Source: Micromonospora sp. LH3U1 (GTDB lineage: Bacteria; Actinomycetota; Actinomycetes; Mycobacteriales; Micromonosporaceae). Taken from it: 64,000 nt of DNA. The translations under genes were made by a program, and so were the position numbers. Shown here piece after piece: positions 1 to 10,962 of this stretch (position 1 is the stretch's first letter; each line of letters opens with the position of its first letter). The stretch spans positions 372,001 to 436,000 of the forward strand of contig NZ_CP116936.1 in NCBI RefSeq assembly GCF_028475105.1, written 5' to 3'. Under the pieces are notes generated by a model. It was given only the letters and a program-made list of their open reading frames with translations, was not told the origin of the DNA and ran no database searches.

Positions 1-2
1 CC

Positions 3-1618
<1,616 letters not shown>

Positions 1619-1622
<4 letters not shown>

Positions 1623-2173
1623 CCCAGATTGCCAAGGCGCTGCTCGTGGACGACCGGCGGCAGAATCTGACGGCCCTGGAGGCGATTCTCCAGGGCCTGC
1701 CGGTCCAGTCCGTGGCGGTGGAGAGCGGCGAGGCGGCGCTCAAGCAGCTCCTGGTGGACGACTTCGCGGTGATCCTGCTGGACGCGCAGATGCCGGACAT
1801 GGACGGCTTCGAGACGGCGAGCCACATCAAGCGCCGGGAGCGGACCCGGCACGTGCCGATCATCTTCCTCACCGCCGCTGACCGGGACGCACAGCTCGCC
1901 CTTCGGGGATACCAGGTGGGCGCGGTGGATTACCTGACCAAGCCGTTCGACCCGTGGGTGCTGCGGGCGAAGGTGTCGGTCTTCGTCGAGCTGTGGGTGA
2001 AGACCCGGCAGTTGGCAGCCCAGTCGGACCTGGTCCGGGAGCGTGACACGCAGTGGCGGCGGCTCACCGACGCGGTCGACGAGGCGACCACCCTGCTCCG
2101 CTCGGACGATCCGGAGGCCCGTGACCGGGCGGTACGCATCCTCGAACAGGCCCGCTGGGGCAACACCGCCTGA
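1619..2173 (+). CDS. Response regulator, receiver domain with helical C-terminus
   Basis: 184 aa. An N-terminal receiver domain has acidic residues in LLVDD, the phospho-acceptor Asp55 in LLDAQMPDMDG, the conserved Thr in FLTAA and Lys in LTKPFD. The last 60 or so residues are charged and helical (KTRQLAAQSDLVRERDTQWRR), with no recognisable DNA-binding or enzymatic output domain. It therefore probably acts by protein-protein contact or as a phosphorelay intermediate. The GTG start overlaps the kinase stop by 4 nt, which supports phosphotransfer from the kinase's histidine or receiver domain to this protein. Family and coupling are clear from sequence; the target is not. Confidence 0.9.
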
Positions 2174-2176
2174 GGC

Positions 2177-2674
2177 TCAGACCTCGCCGGGCCGGACGTG
2201 GCCGGTGGCGGCCCGTCGGTCCCGCCAGCGCTGACCCAGCGAGTCGATCTCCTCTTGCACGAAGATGAAGAAGTCGCGCATCTCGGTTACCCGCTCGCCG
2301 GCCGGCGTGTCGGGGCCGTCGAGGGCGATCACGCCGCCTTCGGCCACGTCGATGAAGGTCTTGTAGAGCCCGGTCTTGGTGATGGTGGCCTCGTACCAGG
2401 GGTTGTCCGGCATTCGGTAGCGGTCCCGGCGGGACCGGGGGACCGGCTCACGGATGAGCATCCCGAACTGGGTGAGGTAGCGGACGGCGCCGCTGACCGC
2501 CGCCGCGCTCACCCCGAGCCGCTCGCCGATCTCGCCGGCGGTCAGTGGGTCGTCCGCGCTCATCACGGTGAACAGCACCCGGGCGGCCATTCGCGGGAAG
2601 CCGACCTCCGCGAAGGTCAACGCCATCCGTTCGACGAACAGATGCACCGGGTCATGGCCGTCAGCTGCTGGCAT
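2177..2674 (-). CDS. GbsR/MarR-family winged-helix transcriptional regulator
   Basis: 165 aa from the ATG at 2674, chosen because AGGAAGG sits at Shine-Dalgarno distance upstream; a GTG at 2698 would add eight residues. The N-terminal part (HLFVERMALTFAEVGFPRMAARVLF) and helix-turn-helix (LTAGEIGERLGVSAAAVSGAVRYL) match the GbsR-like branch of MarR regulators. A wing follows (REPVPRSRRDRYRM), and the C-terminal helices probably dimerise. The gene is divergent from an ABC exporter pair, and a perfect palindrome in the gap overlaps the exporter promoter. The inferred role is local repressor of the exporter, possibly released by the exported compound. Confidence 0.85.
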   Translation of the reverse strand: MPAADGHDPVHLFVERMALTFAEVGFPRMAARVLFTVMSADDPLTAGEIGERLGVSAAAVSGAVRYLTQFGMLIREPVPRSRRDRYRMPDNPWYEATITKTGLYKTFIDVAEGGVIALDGPDTPAGERVTEMRDFFIFVQEEIDSLGQRWRDRRAATGHVRPGEV

Positions 2675-2730
2675 GGCGGTCCTTCCTGACGTGCTCACGT
2701 GGGCCCCGATGGTGCCCGGCTCGCACTGTC

Positions 2731-2746
2731 TTCACAACTTTGTGAA
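2731..2746. promoter_or_regulatory. Palindromic operator TTCACAA-CT-TTGTGAA
   Basis: A perfect 7-2-7 inverted repeat in the gap between the GbsR-like regulator and the ABC ATPase. Its left half coincides with a plausible -35 element (TTCACA, 2731-2736), 17 bp before a TAACTT -10. A dimeric winged-helix repressor bound here would block polymerase. The palindrome is seen directly; which regulator binds is inferred from adjacency. Confidence 0.7.
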
Positions 2747-2767
2747 ACGAGTGTAACTTCCGATACA
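2731..2767 (+). promoter_or_regulatory. Predicted leaderless promoter of the ABC ATPase gene
   Basis: A TTCACA -35 (2731-2736), 17-bp spacer and TAACTT -10 (2754-2759) fit the actinobacterial TAnnnT pattern. The -10 ends 7 nt before the ATG at 2767 and no Shine-Dalgarno sequence is present, so the transcript probably begins at or next to the start codon. Confidence 0.5.
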
Positions 2768-3663
2768 TGGAAACTCCCATTGAGGTGTCCGGACTGGTCA
2801 AGACCTTCGGCCGGACACGGGCACTCGACGGTCTGGACCTGACCGTCCGCACCGGCGAGGTGCACGGCTTCCTCGGCCCGAACGGCGCCGGCAAGTCGAC
2901 TGCCATCCGGGCACTGCTCGGCCTGCTGCGGACGGACGCGGGGGTCGTCCGCCTGCTCGGTGGTGACCCGTGGCGCGACGCGGTGGCCCTGCACCGTCGG
3001 CTGGCATACGTGCCGGGCGACGTGACGCTCTGGCCCAACCTCTCCGGCGGCGAGGTCATCGATCTGCTCGGCCGGATGCGCGGCGGCCTCGACCCGGCCC
3101 GCCGAGCCGAGCTGCTCGACTCCTTCGAATTGGACCCGCGCAAGAAGGGACGGGCCTACTCCAAGGGCAACCGGCAGAAGGTCGGCCTGGTGGCCGCCCT
3201 CGCCTCCGACGCCGAACTGCTCATCCTGGACGAGCCGACCTCCGGCCTGGACCCGCTGATGGAGGAGGTCTTCCAGAGCTGGGTCCGCCGGGCCAAAGCC
3301 GACGGCCGCACCGTGCTGCTCTCCAGCCACATCCTGGCCGAGGTGGAGGCGCTCTGCGACCGAGTGACGATCATCCGCAACGGGCGGGACGTGGAGACCG
3401 GCACCCTGACCGACCTGCGCCACCTGCGCCGGACCTCGATCGAGGCGGAGCTGACCGGCCCGGTGGACGGTCTGGGCCAGCTCACCGGGGTGCACGACCT
3501 GCGGGTGGACGGCCACCGGGTGCGCTTCGACGTGGAGAACGCCGCGCTGGACGCCGCGCTGCGCAGGCTCACCGACATCGGCGTACGGAGTCTGGTCAGC
3601 CAGCCCCCGACGCTGGAGGAACTGTTCCTGCGGCACTACCAGGCCGAGCAGGTGCGGTCATGA
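2767..3663 (+). CDS. ABC transporter ATP-binding protein, export type
   Basis: 298 aa. Walker A is GPNGAGKS (near residues 38-45), Walker B is [13 protein letters not shown], and the H-loop His is in LLSSHILAE. The signature region (AYSKGNRQK) departs from canonical LSGGQ, a variation seen in DrrA/Nod-type exporter ATPases. The C-terminal extension ([13 protein letters not shown], then LEELFLRHY) is typical of antibiotic or lipid exporter ATPases. The stop overlaps the permease ATG by 4 nt, so the two form an operon, probably repressed by the divergent GbsR-like regulator. The substrate cannot be deduced; drug or lipid efflux is the usual role. Confidence 0.92.
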   Translation: METPIEVSGLVKTFGRTRALDGLDLTVRTGEVHGFLGPNGAGKSTAIRALLGLLRTDAGVVRLLGGDPWRDAVALHRRLAYVPGDVTLWPNLSGGEVIDLLGRMRGGLDPARRAELLDSFELDPRKKGRAYSKGNRQKVGLVAALASDAELLILDEPTSGLDPLMEEVFQSWVRRAKADGRTVLLSSHILAEVEALCDRVTIIRNGRDVETGTLTDLRHLRRTSIEAELTGPVDGLGQLTGVHDLRVDGHRVRFDVENAALDAALRRLTDIGVRSLVSQPPTLEELFLRHYQAEQVRS

Positions 3664-5477
3664 CCGCCTTCACCGGCACCGGGCATCTGGCGCGGCTGAT
3701 CCTGCGCCGGGACCGGGTCGTGTTGCCGATCTGGGTTCTTCTCCTGGCGGTGCTGCCCGCCGGCTACGCCAGCACGTACGCCGAGCTGTACCCAACCGCC
3801 GCCGAACGGGCCGCGTACCTGGCCGGCACGGCGAGCAACCCGTCGATCGTCGCCCTGCTCGGCCCGGTGTACGGGGACAGCATCGGTGCCCTGACCGTCC
3901 AGCGAGCCGGTCTGCTGGCCCTGATCGCCGGGCTGGCCAGCGTGCTCACCGTGGTCCGGCACACCCGCACCGAGGAGGAGGCCGGTCGCCGGGAGTTGCT
4001 CGGCGCCACCGTGCTGGGCCGGTACGCCGGGCTGACCGCCGCGCTGCTGGTGACGTACGCCGCGAATGTGCTGCTCGGCCTGCTCAGTGCCGCCGGCCTG
4101 GTCGCCGCCGGCATGCCCGGCGCTGGTTCGGTGCTCTTCGGTGCCAGCGTGGCGCTCACCGGCATCGTCTTCGCCACGGTCGGCGGGCTGACCGCGCAGC
4201 TCACCGAGAGCGCAGCCGGGGCACGTGGGATCGGCCTGGGTGTGCTCGGGCTGGCCTTCGTGCTGCGGCTCGGCGGCGACGCCGGGGCCTCCGGCGGCAC
4301 CGGTGGGAGCGCCGAGTGGCTGAGCTGGCTCTCGCCGCTGGGGTGGGCGGCCCGTGGCCGGGCCTACGCCGACGAGCGGTGGTGGGTGCTGCTGCTGCCG
4401 GTGCTGTTCAGCGTGGTGGTCGCGCTCGTCGCGTACCCCGTCTCGGTCCGCCGTGACCTCGGCGCGGGGGTGTTCCCGTCCCGGCTCGGTCCGGCCACCG
4501 CCGGTGCGGGCCTGGCCGGCCCGTTCGGCCTGGCCTGGCGGCTGCACCGTGGCCAACTGCTCGGTTGGACCGTCGGCTTCGGATTGCTCGGCCTGGTGCT
4601 CGGCGGCGCGGCGGACGCCGCTGGCGACGCCGTTGGGGGCAACCAACAGCTCGCCGAGATCCTGTCCCGACTCGGTGGCAGTTCCGCGCTCGCCGAGGCG
4701 TACCTCGGTGGGACGTTGAGCCTGACCGGCCTGGCCGCCGCCGGGTACGGCATCCAGGCCGCCCTGCGGGCGCGGGCGGAGGAGACCGCCGGACGGGCCG
4801 AACCGCTGCTCGCGACGGCGGTGAGCCGGACCCGCTGGCTGGCGTCGCATCTGATCTTCGCGCTGCTCGGCCCGGCGGTGGTGTTGGCGGTCGCCGGGCT
4901 TGCCACCGGGCTCGCCTACGGTCTCAGCGTCGGTGATGTCGGCGGCGAACTGCCGCGGCTGCTCGGTGCCGGGCTGGCCCAGGTGCCGGCGGCCTGGGTG
5001 CTGGCCGGGCTGGCGGCGCTGCTGGTCGGCTGGCTGCCCCGTTTCTCCGGGGGCGCCTGGGCGGTGCTCGCCGGCTGCCTGCTGCTCGGTCAGCTAGGCG
5101 CGGTGCTGGAGCTAAACCAGTGGGCGCTAGACCTCTCCCCGTTCACCCACACCCCACAGGTCCTAGGCCACAACTGGTCCGTCACCCCGCTAGCAACCCT
5201 GACAGCACTGACAGCAGCCCTGATCGCGACAGCCCTCCAAGCCTTCCAAACCCGAGACATCCCAACCCCTAACCCCCCACCCCTCCGCCCCCGCCGCCCC
5301 CTCCCCACCCCACCCCCCGTCGATCTAGGGCAAGTTGTTGCCCGAGGAGATCAACTCACGACGGTTTCCCCTAGATCGACGCGACCGAGGGGTGGGGGAG
5401 GGGGAGGGGAGCGGGAGGGCGGGGTTAGCCGGTGGGTTGGTCGTTGCGGATCATCAGGGCGCTGCGGAGGCCTGTGA
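3660..5477 (+). CDS. ABC-2 type exporter permease, C-terminus read through a palindromic repeat
   Basis: 605 aa from the ATG at 3660, which overlaps the ATPase stop. A first membrane helix ([17 protein letters not shown]) is followed by many further hydrophobic segments in two similar halves, as in tetronasin-type ABC-2 permeases. The natural domain seems to end near LQAFQTRD (about 5250). After that the frame runs through Pro-rich codons, an intergenic palindrome (5319-5380) and 53 nt of the convergent STAS gene before stopping. Leucine CTA codons, rare elsewhere here, cluster at 5095-5215. A TAA one base out of frame near 5269 suggests the original stop was lost by an indel. The last 70 or so residues are doubtful. 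Confidence 0.85.
   Translation: MTAFTGTGHLARLILRRDRVVLPIWVLLLAVLPAGYASTYAELYPTAAERAAYLAGTASNPSIVALLGPVYGDSIGALTVQRAGLLALIAGLASVLTVVRHTRTEEEAGRRELLGATVLGRYAGLTAALLVTYAANVLLGLLSAAGLVAAGMPGAGSVLFGASVALTGIVFATVGGLTAQLTESAAGARGIGLGVLGLAFVLRLGGDAGASGGTGGSAEWLSWLSPLGWAARGRAYADERWWVLLLPVLFSVVVALVAYPVSVRRDLGAGVFPSRLGPATAGAGLAGPFGLAWRLHRGQLLGWTVGFGLLGLVLGGAADAAGDAVGGNQQLAEILSRLGGSSALAEAYLGGTLSLTGLAAAGYGIQAALRARAEETAGRAEPLLATAVSRTRWLASHLIFALLGPAVVLAVAGLATGLAYGLSVGDVGGELPRLLGAGLAQVPAAWVLAGLAALLVGWLPRFSGGAWAVLAGCLLLGQLGAVLELNQWALDLSPFTHTPQVLGHNWSVTPLATLTALTAALIATALQAFQTRDIPTPNPPPLRPRRPLPTPPPVDLGQVVARGDQLTTVSPRSTRPRGGGGGGEREGGVSRWVGRCGSSGRCGGL
5319..5380. repeat. 62-nt imperfect intergenic palindrome, type A copy 1
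   Basis: The ends are perfectly inverted over 12 nt (GTCGATCTAGGG and CCCTAGATCGAC). The centre (GAGATCAACTCACGAC) matches the copy at 36698-36759, which has the same 62-nt length. It lies at the junction of convergent genes, so transcripts from either side could fold it. See findings for the wider family. Confidence 0.85.
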
Positions 5478-5760
5478 TGTCGAGGACGCGGATCAGGAAC
5501 TCGCCCACGTGGGTCAGCATCAGCAGGCTCTGCGCGTGGCTGGCCTTGCGGCTGAGCACGACCAGGGTGCCCAGGCCCTGCGAGTCGCAGAAGGTGACGC
5601 CGCCGAGGTCGAGCACGATCCGCGGGGGCGGGTCGGCCAGCACCTCGTTGACGACGGTGGAGAGCTGAGCCGCCGTGAGCATGTCGATCTCACCGGCCAG
5701 GCGCAAAACTGCTTCGTCGCCCGTCCGGTGCAGCGTGATGGACAGTTCGGCACGATCCAC
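5425..5760 (-). CDS. STAS-domain protein, anti-sigma factor antagonist type
   Basis: 111 aa, full STAS-domain length. The GEIDMLTAAQL start and the segment IVLDLGGVTFCDSQGLGTLV contain the conserved DSxG-type loop, whose serine is the usual phosphorylation site. This is the SpoIIAA/RsbV class, which binds anti-sigma kinases and frees a sigma factor when unphosphorylated. No RsbW-like kinase or sigma factor lies nearby, so the partner is elsewhere. The gene is convergent with the ABC permease and overlaps its extended 3' end. GTG start, weak ribosome-binding site. Confidence 0.88.
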   Translation of the reverse strand: MDRAELSITLHRTGDEAVLRLAGEIDMLTAAQLSTVVNEVLADPPPRIVLDLGGVTFCDSQGLGTLVVLSRKASHAQSLLMLTHVGEFLIRVLDITGLRSALMIRNDQPTG

Positions 5761-5795
5761 CCGGTCAGCCTAGCGCGATCCGACCGGCCCGGCCT

Positions 5796-5834
5796 GTCGA
5801 GGCCGCGAGCCGTCACCCGTCGAGGCCGCGAGCC
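5796..5834. repeat. Two 16-bp direct repeats upstream of hemL
   Basis: GTCGAGGCCGCGAGCC occurs at 5796-5811 and again at 5819-5834, a 23-bp period, in the gap between the divergent STAS gene and hemL. It could be a regulatory direct repeat or a local duplication; nothing further can be said. Confidence 0.5.
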
Positions 5835-5928
5835 CACCACGTCACCGCTGCTGACGGGCACCGGCCATGGGTGAGCCCGGTAACCCCACTGCTGGTTGAC
5901 CGTCCGGCGCTGACACAATGGCGGCATC

Positions 5929-7266
5929 GTGACCGACATTCTTTCAGCCGGTACCGGCCGCTACCCGGCCGAAGCGCCGGCCTCCGAGGCCCTGTTCGCC
6001 CGCGCCCGCGCCATCGTGCCGGGCGGGGTGAACTCCCCCGTGCGCGCCTTTCAGGCGGTCGGCGGCACCCCGCGTTTCATGGTCCGTGGCGAGGGCCCGT
6101 GGCTGTTCGACGCCGACGGCCGCCGCTACGTCGACCTGGTCTGCTCCTGGGGTCCGCTGATCCTCGGGCACGCGCACCCGGAGGTGGTGGACGCCGTTCA
6201 GGCCGCCGCCGCACTGGGCACCAGCTTCGGTACTCCCACGCCGGGTGAGGTGGAGTTGGCCGCCGAGCTTGTCGCCCGGACCCCGATGGAGCAGGTCCGC
6301 CTGGTCAACTCGGGCACCGAGGCGACCATGTCGGCGATCCGGCTGGCTCGCGGCTTCACCGGCCGCTCCAAGATCGTCAAGTTCGCCGGTTGCTACCACG
6401 GCCACGTCGACGCGCTGCTCGCCGCCGCCGGGTCCGGCGTGGCCACCCTGGGCCTACCCGACTCGCCCGGCGTGACCGGCGCGGCGGCCAGCGAGACGAT
6501 CGTGCTGCCGTACAACGACATCAGGGCGGTGGAGGAGGTCTTCGCCGCCGAGGGCCCGCACATCGCGGCGGTGATCACCGAGGCGGCCGCCGGCAACATG
6601 GGCGTGGTCGCACCCCGCGACGGCTTCAACCAGCAACTCGCCCGGATCGCGCACGCGCACGGCGCCCTGTTCGTGGTGGACGAGGTGATGACCGGTTTCC
6701 GGGTCTCCCGCGCCGGTTGGCACGGCCTCGACGCCTCCGACGCCGACCTGTGGACGTACGGCAAGGTCATGGGTGGTGGCCTGCCCGCCGCCGCGTTCGG
6801 CGGGCGTGCGGACATCATGGCGCGGCTCGCCCCGGCCGGCCCGGTCTACCAGGCCGGCACGCTCTCCGGTAACCCGCTCGCCTGCGCCGCCGGTCTGGCC
6901 ACGCTGCGGCTCGCCGACGACGCGCTGTACCACCGCCTCGACGAGACGGCCGCCGTCGTGGGCAAGCTGGCCTCCGACGCGTTGGCCGCCGCCGGGGTCC
7001 CGCACCGACTGTCGTACGCGGGCAGCATGTTCTCGATCTTCTTCACGGACGCCGACGTGGTCGACTACGACAGCGCCCGCACCCAGCAGGTGCCGGCGTT
7101 CAAGGCGTTCTTCCACGCGATGCTCGCCGCTGGCGTCTACCTGCCGCCGAGCGCGTTCGAGTCGTGGTTCGTGTCGGCGGCGATCGACGACGCCGCGCTG
7201 GAGCACATCGCCGACGCGCTGCCCACGGCGGCCAACGCGGCGGCAGCGGCTGGTCACGGGGGGTAA
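5929..7266 (+). CDS. hemL: Glutamate-1-semialdehyde 2,1-aminomutase
   Basis: 445 aa, normal length. Converts glutamate-1-semialdehyde to 5-aminolevulinate, the tetrapyrrole precursor, using PLP/PMP. Seen: the N-terminal [11 protein letters not shown] motif, [13 protein letters not shown], the DEVMTGFR segment that contacts PLP, and the Schiff-base lysine (Lys279) in [12 protein letters not shown]5-pathway use fits an actinobacterium. GTG start. It heads a co-directional run with a phosphatase and the cytochrome c maturation genes, which links heme supply to heme attachment. Confidence 0.97.
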   Translation: MTDILSAGTGRYPAEAPASEALFARARAIVPGGVNSPVRAFQAVGGTPRFMVRGEGPWLFDADGRRYVDLVCSWGPLILGHAHPEVVDAVQAAAALGTSFGTPTPGEVELAAELVARTPMEQVRLVNSGTEATMSAIRLARGFTGRSKIVKFAGCYHGHVDALLAAAGSGVATLGLPDSPGVTGAAASETIVLPYNDIRAVEEVFAAEGPHIAAVITEAAAGNMGVVAPRDGFNQQLARIAHAHGALFVVDEVMTGFRVSRAGWHGLDASDADLWTYGKVMGGGLPAAAFGGRADIMARLAPAGPVYQAGTLSGNPLACAAGLATLRLADDALYHRLDETAAVVGKLASDALAAAGVPHRLSYAGSMFSIFFTDADVVDYDSARTQQVPAFKAFFHAMLAAGVYLPPSAFESWFVSAAIDDAALEHIADALPTAANAAAAAGHGG

Positions 7267-7272
7267 CGAGCG

Positions 7273-7920
7273 GTGAGCAAGACGGTGGTCCACGTGCTCA
7301 GGCACGGCGAGGTGTACAACCCCGACCAGATTCTCTACGGTCGGCTGCCCGGTTTCCGCCTCTCCGAGCTGGGCGTGCAGATGGCCAAGGCCGCCGCGCA
7401 GGGCCTGGCCGAGCGGGAGATCGTGCACGTGGTGGCCAGTCCCCTGGAACGCGCGCAGCAGACCGCAGAGCCGATCGCCGCCCAGTTCGGGCTGCCGGTC
7501 GGGGCGGACGAGCGGCTGATCGAGAGCGCCAACTGGTTCGAGGGCAAGAAGGTGTCCCCGGGTGACGGGTCGTTCCGCGACCCGCGCAACTGGTGGGTGC
7601 TGCGCGACCCGGTGACCCCGTCCTGGGGCGAGGCGTACCGGGTCATCGCCGAGCGGATGTTCGCCGCTGTGCAGGCCGCCCGGGTCGCCGCCGAGGGGCG
7701 TGAGGCGGTTCTGGTGTCGCACCAGCTCCCGATCTGGACGCTGCGCCGCTTCGTCGAGCGCAAGCGGCTCTGGCACGACCCGCGTAAGCGGCAGTGCGGG
7801 CTGGCGAGCCTCACCTCGTTCCACTTCGACGGCTCGAAGGTGGAGGGCATCGGCTACAGCGAGCCCGCCGCGCACCTGATCGCTCTCTCCGCGACCGCTC
7901 GGACGGCCAAGGGGGCCTGA
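7273..7920 (+). CDS. Histidine phosphatase family protein (phosphoglycerate mutase-like)
   Basis: 215 aa. The RHGE motif near the N-terminus carries the catalytic His11; ASPLERAQQTAEP supplies a second active-site arginine and VLVSHQLPIW the second histidine. The family is phosphoglycerate mutase/acid phosphatase-like, but the substrate cannot be read from sequence. It starts 6 nt after hemL and overlaps resA by one nucleotide (TGATG). It sits in the conserved actinobacterial order hemL - phosphatase - resA - ccdA - resB - ccsB, so it probably shares their transcript. Confidence 0.9.
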   Translation: MSKTVVHVLRHGEVYNPDQILYGRLPGFRLSELGVQMAKAAAQGLAEREIVHVVASPLERAQQTAEPIAAQFGLPVGADERLIESANWFEGKKVSPGDGSFRDPRNWWVLRDPVTPSWGEAYRVIAERMFAAVQAARVAAEGREAVLVSHQLPIWTLRRFVERKRLWHDPRKRQCGLASLTSFHFDGSKVEGIGYSEPAAHLIALSATARTAKGA

Positions 7921-8486
7921 TGAACGCCCGGAGGTGGACCGCCGGTCTGCTCGCCACCGTCGCCGCGGTGGCGCTGGCCGGCTGCACGTCGAAGGGGCAG
8001 GAGAAGACCTGCACGACCACCACCGACGGGATCTTCGAGTGCGCGCCGGACCAACGCTCGGCACCCCCGAAGCTCGCCGGTGAGCTGCTCACCGGCGGCA
8101 CCTACGACGTCAGCCAGGCACGTGGGCAGGTAGTGGTGGTCAACTTCTGGGGCTCCTGGTGCGCGCCGTGCCGCGCCGAGGCGGACGACCTGGAAGCCAC
8201 CTACCAGGCCACGAAGGCCTCCGGGGTGGCCTTCCTCGGCATCAACGTCCAGGATCAGCGGGACAAGGCCAAGGCGTTCGAGGAGGGCCGGGTCACCTTC
8301 CCGAGCCTGTTCGATCCGCCGAGCAAGCTGGCGCTCAACCTGGACATCCCGCCGAACACCGTTCCGGCGACGGTGGTGCTCGACCGGGAGGGCCGCATCG
8401 CGGCGGTGATCCGGGCCGCCGTCAAGCAGGAGGGCCTGCAACCGATCGTCGAGCGGATCGCGGCCGAGAAACCGGCGCCGAACTGA
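7920..8486 (+). CDS. resA: ResA/TlpA-like thiol-disulfide oxidoreductase lipoprotein
   Basis: 188 aa. The signal peptide ends in the lipobox LAGC, so the mature protein is lipid-anchored outside the membrane. A thioredoxin fold follows, with active site WCAPC (Cys81, Cys84) and the cis-proline region NTVPATVVLD. Family role: reduces the CxxCH cysteines of apocytochrome c before heme attachment, itself kept reduced by CcdA, encoded next. ATG at 7920 overlaps the preceding stop, and its stop overlaps the ccdA start. Confidence 0.94.
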   Translation: MNARRWTAGLLATVAAVALAGCTSKGQEKTCTTTTDGIFECAPDQRSAPPKLAGELLTGGTYDVSQARGQVVVVNFWGSWCAPCRAEADDLEATYQATKASGVAFLGINVQDQRDKAKAFEEGRVTFPSLFDPPSKLALNLDIPPNTVPATVVLDREGRIAAVIRAAVKQEGLQPIVERIAAEKPAPN

Positions 8487-9307
8487 TGGGCGAGGCCTTC
8501 AAGCAGTTGGCCGTGAGCGGGCCGCTGCTGCTCGCCATGGGCGCGGCGGTGCTCGCCGGCCTGGTCAGCTTCCTCTCCCCGTGCGTGCTCCCACTCGTGC
8601 CCGGCTACCTCTCGTACGTCACCGGCCTCGCCGGCGCCGACCTGGAGGGCCGCCGACCGGAGACCGACCCCGCGCCTGCCCAGGGCACCGGGGGTGTCGC
8701 CGTCCGGGAGCGGGCTGCGGCAGTGGCCGTCAAGGGCCGAGTGCTCGCGGGGACGCTGCTCTTCATCGCCGGCTTCACCGTCGTCTTCGTCGCCACCGCG
8801 ATCCTGTTCGCCAGCATCGGCCGGGTCTTCTTCGACTACAAGCGAGAGCTGCAGATCGGCGTCGGCGTGCTGATCATCGTGGCCGGGCTGAGCTACCTCG
8901 GGATGATCCCCGCGCTGCAACGCGAGTTCCGGATCTCCCGGCTGCCGTCGGCCGGCCTGCTCGGCGCCCCGGTCTTCGGGGCGGTCTTCGCGCTCAGCTG
9001 GGTGCCCTGCACCGGCCCCACGCTCGGCGCGGTGATGGGCATGGCGGCCACGTCCGGTCAGAGTGACCGTGCCGTGGTGCTGGCCGTGGCGTACTGCCTC
9101 GGGCTGGGGATACCGTTCATCGTCTTCGGGCTGGGCTTCGAACGCCTGCTCGGGGTCTTCCGCGCCGTCCGGCGCAACAGCCGCTGGGTCACCCGGGTCG
9201 GCGGCGCCCTGCTCATCCTGATCGGCCTGGCGCTGGTCACCGGCGGATGGCAGAGCTTCGTGATCTGGTTGCAGACCACCGTCGGGGTGGGCGAGGTGAG
9301 TATCTGA
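8486..9307 (+). CDS. ccdA: CcdA-type cytochrome c biogenesis membrane protein
   Basis: 273 aa. The N-terminal LSPCVLPLVPGYLSY and the paired SWVPCTGPTLG carry the two conserved redox cysteines of CcdA/DsbD-beta, within about six membrane helices. It carries electrons from cytoplasmic thioredoxin across the membrane to ResA. A polar loop (about residues 55-85) sits between the first two helices. One-nucleotide overlaps with resA upstream and resB downstream show tight coupling. Confidence 0.95.
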   Translation: MGEAFKQLAVSGPLLLAMGAAVLAGLVSFLSPCVLPLVPGYLSYVTGLAGADLEGRRPETDPAPAQGTGGVAVRERAAAVAVKGRVLAGTLLFIAGFTVVFVATAILFASIGRVFFDYKRELQIGVGVLIIVAGLSYLGMIPALQREFRISRLPSAGLLGAPVFGAVFALSWVPCTGPTLGAVMGMAATSGQSDRAVVLAVAYCLGLGIPFIVFGLGFERLLGVFRAVRRNSRWVTRVGGALLILIGLALVTGGWQSFVIWLQTTVGVGEVSI

Positions 9308-10962
9308 TGACGGTCGTCGACGACCGGCCCGAGACCGTGGCCCCGGCGCCCCGGCGCCGGCCGAACCGGGTGCTGGCGCTGCTGCGCAACTCGTGGCGGC
9401 AGCTCACCAGCATGCGTACCGCGCTGATCCTGCTCTTCCTGCTCGCGATCGCCGCCATCCCCGGCTCGGTGCTGCCGCAGCGTGGGATCAGCCCGGAGAA
9501 GGTCAACCAGTACTTCACCGACCACCCGGACTGGGCCCCTCGGCTGGACCGGATCGGCGCGTTCGAGGTCTTCGGCTCGGTCTGGTTCTCCGCGATCTAC
9601 CTGCTGCTGTTCACGTCCCTGATCGGCTGCATCCTGCCCCGGCTGCGCGATCACCTCCGGGCGCTGCGGTCCCGGCCGCCGGTCGCGCCGAAGCGGATGG
9701 CACGGCTGCCCCAGCACACCGTGCTGCCCGCCCCGCCCGGTGGCGCGGCGGCCATCGCCGAGGTGCTGCGCAAGCGCCGCTGGCGGGTGGAGGTGCGCGG
9801 CGACGAGGTCTCCGCCGAGAAGGGCTACCTCAAGGAGACCGGCAACCTGCTGTTCCACACCTCGCTGATCGCCGTGCTGATCGGCGTCGCGCTCGGCTCG
9901 TGGTACGGCTGGAGCGGCAACCGCCTGCTGGTGGCCGGCGCGGACAACGCTTTCTGCAACACCCGCCAGCAGTACGCCGAGGCCAAGCTCGGCCCCCAGG
10001 TCGACAGCGCCGACCTGCCCCGCTTCTGCCTGCGGCTGGACGACTTCCAGGCCCGGTTCCTCGACAGCGGTCAGCCGGAGTTCTTCAACGCCACGGTCAC
10101 CGTCGACGGCCCCGACGAGCCGACCCGCAGCGCGGACTTCTCGGTGAACTCGCCGCTGCGGTTGAACGACGCGAGCGTCTACCTGCTCGGCCACGGGTAC
10201 GCCCCGGTGATCCGCTACACCGACCGGTTCGGTCGCAGCCAGACGAGCACCACGCCCTTCCTGACCACCGGCGACATGGGGCTGACCAGCGAGGGTCTGG
10301 CCGCCTTCCCGGACGCGAACGTCGACCCGGCCACCGGCAGGCGCGCGCCGGACGAGCAGATGGCGTTCACCGGCATCTACCTGCCCACGGCACCCGAGCA
10401 GGCACCGTTCGTCCGCTCGCAGTATCCGACCGAGCGCAACCCGGTGCTCAACCTGGTCGCCTATCAGGGCAACCTCGGCCTGGACGCCGGCATCCCCGGC
10501 TCGGTCTACCAACTGGACCAGCGGCAGGTGCGGACCGGCAAGGTCAAGGAGGTCGGCACCAAGCTGCTGCGCAAGGGTGAAACCTGGGCCCTGGACGACG
10601 GCACAACTGTCGAGTTCCTGGGCACCGAGCGGTACGTCACTCTCTCCATCCGGCACGACCCCGGCGCGACGCCGCTGCTGATCAGCTGCGGGGTCCTGCT
10701 GGTCGGGCTGATGGGCTCGCTGTTCGGACGGCGCCGCCGGGTGTGGTTCCGGGTGACCCCGGCCGACCCCGCGGAAGGATCTCCGACGGGCGGTAGTAGC
10801 TTGATGGAGGCCGGTGGGTTGCCGCGCACCGACTATCCAGGGTTCGCAGAAGAGTTCGCCCAGCTCGTCGCCGCGATCAGCGGGAACGAACGGGCGGCCG
10901 AGCGGGCTGGCGCGGGTACTGACTCCAGTGACCGGGCCGGCGTGCGAGAAGGAGCCGAGTGA
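9307..10962 (+). CDS. resB: ResB (Ccs1) cytochrome c heme lyase subunit
   Basis: 551 aa. Membrane helices near the N-terminus (TALILLFLLAIAAIPGSVLPQ; then IYLLLFTSLIGCILPRL), a third at about residue 190 and a fourth near the C-terminus flank a large extracytoplasmic domain, the ResB pattern. With the CcsB protein encoded next it forms the system II synthetase that transports heme and links it to apocytochrome c. The cytoplasmic C-terminal tail of about 80 residues is unusually long and hydrophilic. Overlaps ccdA by one nucleotide. Confidence 0.95.
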   Translation: MTVVDDRPETVAPAPRRRPNRVLALLRNSWRQLTSMRTALILLFLLAIAAIPGSVLPQRGISPEKVNQYFTDHPDWAPRLDRIGAFEVFGSVWFSAIYLLLFTSLIGCILPRLRDHLRALRSRPPVAPKRMARLPQHTVLPAPPGGAAAIAEVLRKRRWRVEVRGDEVSAEKGYLKETGNLLFHTSLIAVLIGVALGSWYGWSGNRLLVAGADNAFCNTRQQYAEAKLGPQVDSADLPRFCLRLDDFQARFLDSGQPEFFNATVTVDGPDEPTRSADFSVNSPLRLNDASVYLLGHGYAPVIRYTDRFGRSQTSTTPFLTTGDMGLTSEGLAAFPDANVDPATGRRAPDEQMAFTGIYLPTAPEQAPFVRSQYPTERNPVLNLVAYQGNLGLDAGIPGSVYQLDQRQVRTGKVKEVGTKLLRKGETWALDDGTTVEFLGTERYVTLSIRHDPGATPLLISCGVLLVGLMGSLFGRRRRVWFRVTPADPAEGSPTGGSSLMEAGGLPRTDYPGFAEEFAQLVAAISGNERAAERAGAGTDSSDRAGVREGAE

